Position numbers and translations under genes: made by a program. This document shows positions 38,114-48,042 of a stretch of DNA of 64,000 bases, piece after piece (position 1 is the stretch's first letter; each line of letters begins with the position of its first letter). Under the pieces are notes generated by a model that worked only from the letters and a program-made list of their open reading frames with translations, made no database searches and was not told the DNA's origin. Origin of the DNA: Fen-1301 sp963786395. Lineage in GTDB: Bacteria; Bacteroidota; Ignavibacteria; Ignavibacteriales; Ignavibacteriaceae. Location: the NCBI GenBank assembly GCA_963786395.1, contig CAWAZD010000007.1:62001-126000 (forward strand), written 5' to 3'.

Positions 38114-38242
38114 AGTGATCTATATCACAACAGCTATAGAATAGCTGCCTGAGCTACAATAATAAAAGAACTGAGTTCAAAGAACAGAAAAAATAAATAG
38201 ATAAGTAGTGTTAACCAGTAAAGTAAACATTGTGATTACTCT

Positions 38243-39797
<1,555 letters not shown>

Positions 39798-39884
39798 GAG
39801 TTTAAATTATTTTGTAATCTTGGCGTTTAGACGCATTTTTGTTGAAACCATTTAACAATTGACTGGTTAAATGCACTCACTATA

Positions 39885-39895
39885 TCAAAGAACAA
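39885..39895 (-). promoter_or_regulatory. boxA-like antitermination site in the rRNA leader
   Basis: Minus strand TTGTTCTTTGA, about 90 bases before the 16S 5' end; an identical copy lies before 23S (37862-37872). Placement in both leader and spacer is as expected for NusB/NusE-dependent antitermination. Confidence 0.68.
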
Positions 39896-40052
39896 TTTCT
39901 AAATTTCCCATCTAAAAAACTATTTTTCAGAAGGGCTTCAAATTTAATTTCTCCATGACCTAAAGTCAAGAGATTTAATCAGAATTTCAAATTTATTATT
40001 TACCGCTTTATCTCCCCGCTTTCAGTTGAAAACGATTTCGAAAACAGCCTTA

Positions 40053-40082
40053 CAAATATAAACGATTTTAACCCTTTGTCAA
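40053..40082 (-). promoter_or_regulatory. rRNA operon promoter, TTGACA-N16-TATATTTG
   Basis: On the minus strand TTGACA (40082-40077) is followed after 16 bases by TATATTTG (40060-40053), matching the TAnnTTTG element. Transcription would start near 40046, giving a leader of about 250 bases with a boxA-like site before 16S. The remaining gene-free sequence from 40083 to 40304 shows nothing recognisable. Confidence 0.75.
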
Positions 40083-40304
40083 ATGTACTTATTATATTTC
40101 TAGACTTTTTTTATCAGCAGGCAATACATAAAGAACAAAAATCAGAGCCACTAATTAACGGAATTTATTTCTAATTACCAAATTAATGCAAGGATATAAT
40201 AAATTTATTTTCTTCCTACTTTAGTAAAATTATTACTTACATTTCAATTTGATATGATATTAAAAATCAATTCCAAATTAAGCCAGGAGTAAATTCTCTC
40301 AAGC

Positions 40305-41714
40305 CTATAATTTGTTCAACTGTATCAATAGCAAAATGATTGTTGCCGCACTTCCTATTATACCTAAATATGTTCCTATCTGTGCTACATAAGAATTAAT
40401 TGAACGCGCAGGAGTTCGTGGCACATATATATAATCTCCCTGCTCAATAACCGGATTTTTTTCTGCAGGGATCCATTCATCACTGTATCCTTTAATAATC
40501 ATTATTTCACTTTTTTGTGCATACTCTCCTAAACCTCCTGCCTTTTGGACATAATATTCATAGCCTTTTCCCTGGACATAGGGAATATGACCCTGAAGAA
40601 GAACTTGCCCAAATAAGTATATTGTATTGTCAATTGCCGGTATTACTACTAGATCATTATCCTTGACTATATATTTTGATGCCTCTGAATTAGAATCTTC
40701 CAACTGACGAAAATCAATTGCTGCATGCTCAGTCATTGTGCGAATTTTATTTTCGAGTTTGAAATAAGCAGTGTCCTCAGGAACCAAGTATGACATTCGA
40801 GCCATTTTTAATTCATCAAGAATTGTAAGATTCTGAACCATTTCAAGATCAAGTTTGTAAGGAATTATTGTTTCCCGATTATTAAATTGTTTTTCTATAA
40901 CCGGATAAAGAGCAGTTCCTGTATATAATTTACCTCCTAATAGATTTGCTGCAGTTGTCAGTCCTCCTGCTTTTTTTATAAAATCATATAGAGTTGTTCT
41001 GTCTTTCGTAATGGGTACCCATCCCGGATTATGTACCTCACCCAGAATTCTTGCGTAAAATGCTTTCTTCTGTGTTTCTATTGCTACTACAACTATGCGA
41101 TCCCCTCTTTCTAAGGGAATATTACTATTAATATCAGCAGTTATAACTTGCTCTTTTCTTCCATCATAACTAAGCCTGTTAATTTCAACTTTGGTTACAT
41201 TGTCATAAGCTTTATTTATTCCTCCCGAAAATTGAATAGCTTCCTGTAAATTATCGCCATCAACAAAATTGAATCTTGCGGGGTTATTTACTGCGCCTGT
41301 AACAGAAAAGAAATTTCTTTCAACATCAGCTGCTTGAAATATTATTACGTCATCATTTTTAAGATAAGGGTTATTAGCAAAGTCACCATTAGTATGAAAT
41401 TTGACCAAATCAATTTTTTCTTCTTTACCATCATAATGTTTAAGTATTAAATCTCTGAAAGAATAGTCATTTAGAGAAAAATTTGGTTTTTCCCTTTCCT
41501 TCGCAGCCGCATTAAATATTCTGGTAATGAACTGATCCACCCTTTCTCCAAAAGATGCAGCAAAAGTTCCTGTAACTACAAATTTACCTCCAATAGTTAC
41601 GCTAATTAAATTTGCAGGTTCAATATTTTTTTGCGGTGTAGTATTAAATTGGTCAAGCTGTGCATAACCTACTGATAAAAACAAAATAAATAGCAGCACT
41701 GTGATTTTTTTCAT
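40305..41714 (-). CDS. SLBB-domain polysaccharide export protein (Wza-like)
   Basis: 469 aa. A signal peptide (KKITVLLFILFLSVGYAQ) is followed by a polysaccharide-export (Poly_export) domain and several soluble-ligand-binding beta-grasp (SLBB) units: NFFSVTGAVNNPARFNF, LQEAIQFSGGI, YARILGEVHNPGWVPI, TLYDFIKKAGGL and YLFGQVLLQGHIPYV with YYVQKAGGLGEYA. A single C-terminal membrane helix (IGTYLGIIGSAATIILLLIQL) follows, as in many Bacteroidota members. No lipobox cysteine is seen after the signal. It should form or gate the outer-membrane channel for surface polysaccharide. rfbB precedes it with 20 bases between. Confidence 0.88.
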   Translation of the reverse strand: MKKITVLLFILFLSVGYAQLDQFNTTPQKNIEPANLISVTIGGKFVVTGTFAASFGERVDQFITRIFNAAAKEREKPNFSLNDYSFRDLILKHYDGKEEKIDLVKFHTNGDFANNPYLKNDDVIIFQAADVERNFFSVTGAVNNPARFNFVDGDNLQEAIQFSGGINKAYDNVTKVEINRLSYDGRKEQVITADINSNIPLERGDRIVVVAIETQKKAFYARILGEVHNPGWVPITKDRTTLYDFIKKAGGLTTAANLLGGKLYTGTALYPVIEKQFNNRETIIPYKLDLEMVQNLTILDELKMARMSYLVPEDTAYFKLENKIRTMTEHAAIDFRQLEDSNSEASKYIVKDNDLVVIPAIDNTIYLFGQVLLQGHIPYVQGKGYEYYVQKAGGLGEYAQKSEIMIIKGYSDEWIPAEKNPVIEQGDYIYVPRTPARSINSYVAQIGTYLGIIGSAATIILLLIQLNKL

Positions 41715-41734
41715 TATTTGTCCTTAGTTCTTCT

Positions 41735-42745
41735 TTACATTTTATATTGTTGTTTGTAGTAATTTTGATATTCGCCAGAGATGATTCTATCCCACCAGCC
41801 TTTGTTTTCAAGATACCAGTCAATAGTTTTGGTTATTGCTGATTCAAAGGTGTAAGTAGGGCTCCAGCCCAATTCATTATGAATTTTGGAAGAATCTATT
41901 GCGTATCGTCTGTCATGTCCGGGACGGTCTTTAACGAACTGAATTAAATCTTCTGATTTCTTAAGATGTTCAAGTATCAGTTTGATAATTTTTATATTCG
42001 GCATTTCATTACTTGAACCGATGTTATATACTTCGCCGGTTTTACCTTTTTCAAATACCAGATCAATTGCTTTGTTATGATCAATTACATAAATCCAGTC
42101 CCTCACATACATTCCATCACCGTAAACAGGAAGTTTTTTATTATTAAGAGCATTAATAATTATCAAAGGAATAAGCTTTTCCGGGAACTGAAGAGGGCCA
42201 TAATTATTTGAACATCTTGTAATTACTACAGGCATTTTATATGTATGGTAAAATGACTGCACCATCATATCGGCTGCAGCCTTACTGGATGAATATGGGC
42301 TGTTAGGAGAGATCGGAGTAGATTCAGTAAATAAACCTTCAGCTCCAAGACTGCCATAAACCTCATCAGTTGAAACCTGCAGGAATTTTTCTACCTCAAA
42401 TCTTCTTGATATTTCCAACAGTACATTTGTGCCAATTACATTTGTCCTGTAGAATACCTCTGAACCTGATATACTTCTGTCAACATGGGATTCAGCGGCA
42501 AAGTTTATTACATATTTAATTTTGTATTTCTCAAAAAGAAATCTTACTAATTCTGAATTGGTGATGTCTCCCTTAACAAAAGTATAATTGTTTTTGTTTT
42601 CAGAAGGTTTAAGGTTTTCGAGGTTACCAGCATAGGTAAGCTTATCAAGATTTATAATATTATAATCATCCCTCTCGTTCAGGATATGATTTATAAAATT
42701 ACTCCCGATAAATCCGGCACCACCAGTAACTAAAATATTTTTCAT
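41735..42745 (-). CDS. rfbB: dTDP-glucose 4,6-dehydratase
   Basis: 336 aa, extended short-chain dehydrogenase. NAD-binding GGAGFIGSNF is at residues 8-17. FAAESHVDRSI, STDEVYGSLG (catalytic Thr-Asp-Glu), YSSSKAAADMMVQSF (YxxxK), RCSNNYGPLQFPEKLIPL and YVRDWIYV are family signatures. It makes dTDP-4-keto-6-deoxyglucose, the precursor of rhamnose and several amino deoxy sugars. No rfbA, C or D is adjacent. Its product could feed the DegT-type aminotransferase or the rhamnosyltransferase-like enzymes of the 1-16 kb cluster (inference). Confidence 0.95.
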   Translation of the reverse strand: MKNILVTGGAGFIGSNFINHILNERDDYNIINLDKLTYAGNLENLKPSENKNNYTFVKGDITNSELVRFLFEKYKIKYVINFAAESHVDRSISGSEVFYRTNVIGTNVLLEISRRFEVEKFLQVSTDEVYGSLGAEGLFTESTPISPNSPYSSSKAAADMMVQSFYHTYKMPVVITRCSNNYGPLQFPEKLIPLIIINALNNKKLPVYGDGMYVRDWIYVIDHNKAIDLVFEKGKTGEVYNIGSSNEMPNIKIIKLILEHLKKSEDLIQFVKDRPGHDRRYAIDSSKIHNELGWSPTYTFESAITKTIDWYLENKGWWDRIISGEYQNYYKQQYKM

Positions 42746-42757
42746 TAAGTCCTTTAG

Positions 42758-43525
42758 CTAAAAAGAAAAGAATCCAATAAGGATTCCCGATTGAATAAAG
42801 AAATTACGTCCGTTAAAATCTGAAGGAACATTATTGATACTCTGATTATTATCAAGTTTCCACTCTTCACCCAGAGTTAGGTTATAACCAGCTCCAATTC
42901 TAAAGCATAGAAACCGATAGAATGGAATATCGACATTAATTGTGGGAACTATTAGCCAATAATTATTTTTTAGAGTTTTATGCGACTCATCCACATTTCC
43001 GGGAATTGCTGTATCATTAAATATATCACCCCAATTATTGGTTTGTGCATTCCTGTATAAATCTACAGTAATACTTCCACCCCCTATAGTGGCACCTACG
43101 GAAACACCTACTGATTTTATGAAAGGAAACGTATACTCAATCGTAAGTCCGCCTCCGCCTAAAGAATAATCAGTTTCCACATTATACGTTTTAGGAGGAA
43201 AGAGAGCAATTGTAACCGGTGAAATTGTCGATTTACTAGAGGTAGAACCTCCATAACCCATTCCACCAACTCTCAACCCGGGAACAAAACCTATATAAAT
43301 AAATCCTCCACCTCCAGTGGTAAATAGACCTGATTTAGACACCTGAGGCAACCCAGTTTGTGAAAGCATACTATTTAATGAACTCACATTCGTAAACGTC
43401 CACCCGGGTGTAAAACCGCCGCCGCCTCCGAAAGGTGAGTCGAAGAATTGCTGTGACTGTGAAAACGACACATTTGATATTATAAGCAGATAAAAAATCA
43501 GAATCAGTTTATTCATCATAACCAC
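42758..43525 (-). CDS. Predicted outer-membrane protein, glycine-rich, unknown function
   Basis: 255 aa from the first Met; later Mets at 43519 and 43516 (MNKLILIFYLLIISNVSFSQ) may be the true start. A signal peptide is followed by alternating glycine/aromatic strands (GFIYIGFVPGLRVGGMGYGG, LGGGGLTIEYTFPF, GVSVGATIGGGSITVDLYR) and a C-terminal FIQSGILIGFFSF, which ends in Phe as outer-membrane barrels do. FFDSPFGGGGGF near the mature N-terminus is unusual. I recognise no named family. It is 12 bases upstream of rfbB, so probably co-transcribed with the export genes. Confidence 0.6.
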   Translation of the reverse strand: MVMMNKLILIFYLLIISNVSFSQSQQFFDSPFGGGGGFTPGWTFTNVSSLNSMLSQTGLPQVSKSGLFTTGGGGFIYIGFVPGLRVGGMGYGGSTSSKSTISPVTIALFPPKTYNVETDYSLGGGGLTIEYTFPFIKSVGVSVGATIGGGSITVDLYRNAQTNNWGDIFNDTAIPGNVDESHKTLKNNYWLIVPTINVDIPFYRFLCFRIGAGYNLTLGEEWKLDNNQSINNVPSDFNGRNFFIQSGILIGFFSF

Positions 43526-43740
43526 TTAAAATTGAGTTTTTAAAATACCAAATTTCATTGAGAGAAAATAGATATATAGGAAAGTAAAAAAAATAGCCCG
43601 GATAGAAAATGTACTGGTTTTATAGATAAAAAAAGTACCTGATTAATCTTCAATGGGGGACTATGTTTGGGTACATCAACAAATTTAGTGGCAAATAATT
43701 AAATTAGCCCTTGACATAAAAATTAGTTGTTGAGGTACTA

Positions 43741-44124
43741 ATGATCGATCCAAAAGAGTTATTTGCATTATTCTTACCACCTGATACTCAAAAGTATTTT
43801 GATTTTGAGACAGTAGAAGTAAAAGAGGGACCGACAAAGTATATGGGTAAATATGGATTTGATGATGAGTATACCCTGGTACTAGTCGAGAAAGAAACAC
43901 TTCCAGATCACCCCAATATATATAAAGGAAAGAAACTTAGAACAAAGGGTTATAGCGATCTGACGCTGGAAGATTTTCCAATCCGAGGCAGGAAGACCAA
44001 GCTAAAGTTCAGGATAAGGAAATGGCAGATTGAAGGAGAGGAAGGAATAGTTCAGCGGAAGCTGGAGATATCGGCAGAAGGAGTAAGGTATACAGAAGAC
44101 TTTGCATTTTTTTTTGAAGCGTGA
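43741..44124 (+). CDS. ISAon1-type transposase N-terminal region (ORF A)
   Basis: 127 aa starting at ATG preceded by GTTGAGGTACTA. It ends KLEISAEGVRYTEDFAFFFEA at a TGA just after a run of nine T. The charged protein, with zinc-free beta-rich sequence (LEDFPIRGRKTKLKFRIRKWQIEGEEG), corresponds to the separately encoded N-terminal DNA-binding part of ISAon1-type transposases in Bacteroidota. ORF B begins in the +1 frame within the same T run, so a full-length fusion could be made by slippage on the T9 (dropping one T, or adding two) or by +1 ribosomal frameshifting. Confidence 0.8.
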   Translation: MIDPKELFALFLPPDTQKYFDFETVEVKEGPTKYMGKYGFDDEYTLVLVEKETLPDHPNIYKGKKLRTKGYSDLTLEDFPIRGRKTKLKFRIRKWQIEGEEGIVQRKLEISAEGVRYTEDFAFFFEA

Positions 44125-45112
44125 GATAGAGAATAATGCGGATGATATCAGCTCGATAGCCAGGCGCAACAAAACTCATCCTCAGAAGTTGAGGCGGGCC
44201 TATAAGGAGAATCTATCTGAGTTTTTGAAGTTCCATAACAGCCATGAGGAAATGTTTACTGAGGAGGCATTTGTTTTTCCAAAGAACATAGGTCCAAATA
44301 TGGGCATAGATGAGACAGGACTGCTAAACGGGGATCTTTATACAGTGCTTTACAATAAGGATAAAAAAGGAAAGCAAGGTTCACTTGCTGCAATAATAAA
44401 GGGCACGAAAGCATCTACGGTAGTAGGAGCAATAGAAAAATATGCGGGAGTAACACAGTTGTTTTCAATTAAGGAGATGAGTCTTGATTTATCATTGGGA
44501 ATGGATTGGATAGCCAGAGAAATAGCACCAAACGCAATGAAAACATATGACCGTTTTCATGCAGAGAAATTGATAACAGATGCAGTGCAATCAGTACGAG
44601 TCCAATATCGTTGGCAGGCCATAGAAAAAGAAAACAAACAGCGCTCTGAAAAAGCAGATAAGGAAGTCTTCCGGATAAAGACATACGCCAATGGAGATAC
44701 CGAGAGACAACTACTAGCAAGATCGCGCGGTTTGCTGTTTAAGAGGCCTAACCAATGGACAAAACAGCAAAGACAAAGAGCCGATATATTATTTGGGGAG
44801 TTCCCATTGATTAAAAAGGCGTACTTCCTTTATATCGATTTTAAGGAAGGTTACAGTATGAACCGTACCCAGGCAGAGTTCCATTTTAAGGACTGGGTTC
44901 TGAAAGCAGAAAGAAGTGGAATAGCCGAATTAAAGATCTCAGCAGGATCAATAAAGAGTAGATTAGGAGGAATAATAAATTACCTGGTAAACCGAACTAC
45001 CAATGCAGCTCTTGAGAACTTCAATAGGAAATTAAAAACTTTTTTATCCAGGGTTAGAGGAGTAAATAGCAAAGATTTATTCTTTTATCGACTTATTCAA
45101 CTGTATGCCTAA
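44102..45112 (+). CDS. ISL3-type DDE transposase (ORF B)
   Basis: 336 aa counted from a TTG at 44102; the true product may be a fusion with ORF A. It has the DDE_Tnp_ISL3 layout: first Asp in GIDETGLLNGDLYTVLYN (Asp70), second Asp in YDRFHAEKLI (Asp150), a charged insertion, and the Glu in ALENFNRKLKTF (Glu305). The frame is intact to the stop, 31 bases before the right end of the element. With both ends and flanking repeats present the element looks recent and potentially active. Confidence 0.85.
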   Translation: MHFFLKREIENNADDISSIARRNKTHPQKLRRAYKENLSEFLKFHNSHEEMFTEEAFVFPKNIGPNMGIDETGLLNGDLYTVLYNKDKKGKQGSLAAIIKGTKASTVVGAIEKYAGVTQLFSIKEMSLDLSLGMDWIAREIAPNAMKTYDRFHAEKLITDAVQSVRVQYRWQAIEKENKQRSEKADKEVFRIKTYANGDTERQLLARSRGLLFKRPNQWTKQQRQRADILFGEFPLIKKAYFLYIDFKEGYSMNRTQAEFHFKDWVLKAERSGIAELKISAGSIKSRLGGIINYLVNRTTNAALENFNRKLKTFLSRVRGVNSKDLFFYRLIQLYA

Positions 45113-45377
45113 ATATTTTGCCACCAATTATGGAGTTGTACCATGTTTGGAACTAATAGGGTTGGTGATGAAAATGTTATTGTCATTAATGGCGGATCTT
45201 GACATATTAAATTATTTTATATATATTACTTTCATCTGAATGCAAGTTCAGAATGGGGAAATCTGAGATAATCCATTAAATCCCACGTGACGTTCAGGAA
45301 GCGTTCTTCTGGCGTTCAGGTGGCTAAGGTCTGTGCTCCTAATGTGCCCGTAGGTAAGCCTGATATACCTACCTGAC

Positions 45378-46730
45378 TTACAAAAGATTACTTGCCAATT
45401 CTGCCAGTTCAGAGCGCTCACCTTTCTCAAGGTTAATATGACCATATAGCTTTTGCCCCTTAAAATGATCAATCAGAAAGGAAAGCCCATTTGATTGTGA
45501 ATCAAGATAAGGATGGTCAATCTGATAAATATCCCCTGTAAATACAACTTTTGAACCCTGCCCTGCTCTTGTAATAATAGTCTTTATTTCATGGGGGGTA
45601 AGATTCTGGGCCTCATCTACAATAAAGAAAATTCTCTGCAAACTTCTACCACGGATAAATGATAAAGGTTCGATTACTATTTTTTCGTCCTTTATCATCT
45701 GTGTAATCTGCTGGGACTGTTTATCGTTTTCCGGGAATTGATCCTGTATTACTTTTAAATTATCCCAAAGCGGCTGCATATAAGGTTCAATTTTACTCTG
45801 AACATCTCCGGGAAGGAAGCCAATATCCTTATTGCTTAATGGAACGATAGGGCGGGCAATATATATTTGTCTGTAATTTTTTTTAGTCTGAAGTGCCCCG
45901 GCAAGAGCAAGAAGAGTTTTCCCAGTACCTGCTTTGCCCGTCATGGTTACCAAAGGTATGTTTACATTTGTTAAAGCATCAACAGCGAAGGTTTGTTCTG
46001 CATTTCTTGGCTTTATGCCGTATGTCACATTTTTATCTATTTTACGAATATATTCAAGATTCTGATCTATGCATGTAAGAATTGAACGATTGGCATTTCT
46101 GAAGATAAAATATTTATTGGGAATAATTTCACCTTTCAGTTTTTTACTTATCATTTTAACAGGCAGCTCATAGGGAGGTTGGAACAGCTTAACTATTGTA
46201 TCATCATCAAAATCCTCAATTATTTCTTTGCCACTGTATAATTCTTCTACATTACCGATTCTGTCAGTTGTATAATCCTCTGCAAGAATGCCGATTGCTT
46301 TCGCCTTCATTCTAAGGTTCACATCCTTTGTAACAAGAATGACAGTTGTTTCTTTGTTTTTTTTGCTCCATTCAAGAGCGGCGGTTAGAATCCGGTGGTC
46401 AGGTGTGTCCTCTTTGAATATATCCCTAATTTCAGGGCTAATACCTTTCGTTATAGCTATACGCACTCGCCCCCTTTTCTTTCCCATCGAAACGCCCCCA
46501 TTGAACAATGCCTGTCCGGTCATAGAATCAAGTGTCCGGGCAAATTCCCTGGCATTCAGGTTAATTATCTGATTACCTCTTTTGAAATGATCAAGTTCTT
46601 CAATTACAGTAAGAGGAATAATTATATCGTGTTCCTGAAACTGGTTGATACAGGTAGCATCGTGCAAAATTACATTAGTATCAAGGATAAATGATTTGGG
46701 GGTTTTCTTTACGATAGATTTAACTTTCAT
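45378..46730 (-). CDS. PIN-domain PhoH-family ATPase
   Basis: 450 aa. The N-terminal PIN domain (SFILDTNVILHDATCINQF; LDHFKRG; DHRILTAALEW; VILVTKDVNLRMKAKAIGI) carries the acidic residues of this RNase fold. The C-terminal PhoH domain has Walker A (MTGKAGTGKTLLALAGAL), Walker B (RIFFIVDEAQNLTPHEIKTIITRAG) and GDIYQIDHPYLDSQSNGL. This PhoH2/YlaK arrangement is linked to RNA unwinding and cleavage in some species. It is divergent from carA with about 250 bases between. The gap downstream to the IS (45152-45377) has no recognised element. Confidence 0.92.
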   Translation of the reverse strand: MKVKSIVKKTPKSFILDTNVILHDATCINQFQEHDIIIPLTVIEELDHFKRGNQIINLNAREFARTLDSMTGQALFNGGVSMGKKRGRVRIAITKGISPEIRDIFKEDTPDHRILTAALEWSKKNKETTVILVTKDVNLRMKAKAIGILAEDYTTDRIGNVEELYSGKEIIEDFDDDTIVKLFQPPYELPVKMISKKLKGEIIPNKYFIFRNANRSILTCIDQNLEYIRKIDKNVTYGIKPRNAEQTFAVDALTNVNIPLVTMTGKAGTGKTLLALAGALQTKKNYRQIYIARPIVPLSNKDIGFLPGDVQSKIEPYMQPLWDNLKVIQDQFPENDKQSQQITQMIKDEKIVIEPLSFIRGRSLQRIFFIVDEAQNLTPHEIKTIITRAGQGSKVVFTGDIYQIDHPYLDSQSNGLSFLIDHFKGQKLYGHINLEKGERSELAELASNLL

Positions 46731-46980
46731 CTTTTTATATTGGTTTGTTTTTATGAGGAATAATTTAATTATTTTTAATTGAAAAAACTTAACATTGTTA
46801 TTTGCCGTACATGTTTTTGCTTTATCTCAACTTAATTTTAACCAGCATAATTTGATCAATTTCTATTCGAATTACTTATTAAACAGCAAAATCACGATAT
46901 TATCAGGCAAGAATAAACAAATACTTATGGGGATTGTACAATTTCGAAGAATATCCAGCAACTTTAAGGTGTTGTTATAA

Positions 46981-48042
46981 ATGAAAAAAGCTAAGCTTGT
47001 TTTGGAAGATGGAACGGTTTTTAACGGTTACAACTTTGGTTCTTCAAAATCTACGAGCGGGGAAGTTGTTTTCAATACGGGTATGGTGGGTTATCCGGAA
47101 ACAATGACTGATCCCTCCTACCAGGGCCAAATATTAGTTTGCACCTACCCGCTAATAGGAAACTACGGGGTTCCGGATGATGCATTAGAAAACAATTTAT
47201 TGAAGAACTTTGAATCAGATAATATTCATATCAGGGCTTTAATTGTCTCAGATTATTCCGGGATTTATTCTCACTGGAATGCCTCCCGTTCACTTGGTGA
47301 ATGGATGGAAGAGAAAATGATCCCTGGTATTCAGGGTATTGACACCAGAATGCTTACAAGGAAATTAAGGGAAAATGGCACTATGCCGGGCAAGGTAATT
47401 ATAGATGAAATCGATATCCCATTTGAAGACCCAAACATATCAGATCTTGTCTCTCAGGTTTCTATAAAACAAAAAATAGAATATAAAAAAGGAAAGAAGA
47501 AAATAATCCTTGTTGATTGCGGAACCAAGAACAATGTTATACAAGCCTTCCTGAAAAGAGACATTACAGTTTTAAGAGTTCCGTATGACTATGATTTCAA
47601 TAAGGAAAAAGCAGACGGGATAATGTTATCAAATGGACCCGGCGATCCAAAGATGTGCAAAACTACCATAGAGAATACCCGTTTAGCTATGAATAATCAT
47701 ACTCCAATTCTTGGTATCTGCCTCGGCAGCCAGATTATGGCACTTGCTGCAGGTGCTAATACTTACAAATTAAAATACGGACACAGGAGTCATAATCAGC
47801 CTTGTAACGAAAGAGGGACAAACCGCTGCTACATAACTTCACAGAATCATGGGTATGCAGTTGAAACCGGAACTCTTCCTGAAGACTGGAGGGAATGGTT
47901 TGTAAATGATAATGACGGTACTAATGAAGGAATAATTCATATTTCTAAACCATTCTTTGCTGCACAGTTCCATCCCGAAGCTTCTCCCGGACCGGATGAT
48001 TGTGAATTTATTTTTGATATGTTCGTGAGGTCAATACAATGA
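46981..48042 (+). CDS. carA: Carbamoyl-phosphate synthase, small (glutamine amidotransferase) subunit
   Basis: 353 aa. It hydrolyses glutamine and passes ammonia to CarB for arginine and pyrimidine synthesis. The N-terminal CarA domain has GEVVFNTGMVGYPETMTDPSYQGQILVCTYPLIGNYG. The class I amidotransferase domain has the nucleophile elbow LGICLGSQ (Cys247), GHRSHNQP and FHPEASPGP with His331 and Glu333. AAGGT lies some 10 bases before ATG. The stop overlaps carB by 4 bases (ATGA). Confidence 0.97.
   Translation: MKKAKLVLEDGTVFNGYNFGSSKSTSGEVVFNTGMVGYPETMTDPSYQGQILVCTYPLIGNYGVPDDALENNLLKNFESDNIHIRALIVSDYSGIYSHWNASRSLGEWMEEKMIPGIQGIDTRMLTRKLRENGTMPGKVIIDEIDIPFEDPNISDLVSQVSIKQKIEYKKGKKKIILVDCGTKNNVIQAFLKRDITVLRVPYDYDFNKEKADGIMLSNGPGDPKMCKTTIENTRLAMNNHTPILGICLGSQIMALAAGANTYKLKYGHRSHNQPCNERGTNRCYITSQNHGYAVETGTLPEDWREWFVNDNDGTNEGIIHISKPFFAAQFHPEASPGPDDCEFIFDMFVRSIQ

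Larger units (their letters stand above)
43671..45143 (+). mobile_element. ISL3-like insertion sequence (ISAon1-type) with 7-8-bp direct repeats
   Basis: About 1473 bases. Imperfect inverted ends start GGTACATCAACAAATTT on the left (43670 on) and GGTACAACTCCATAATT on the right (reverse complement, from 45143), both leading to GTGGCAAA. Immediately outside, ATGTTTGG occurs at 43663-43670 and again at 45144-45151. An 8-bp duplication is characteristic of ISL3-family elements; one base may belong to the end instead, making it 7. The element holds two overlapping transposase frames and sits between an outer-membrane protein gene and phoH, apparently without breaking a gene. Confidence 0.85.

Noticed and set aside
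43621..45240. Gene interrupted by the insertion sequence
   Set aside because: Rejoining the flanks across one copy of the direct repeat gives only a frame of about 30 codons without a clear start, so an intergenic insertion is more likely.
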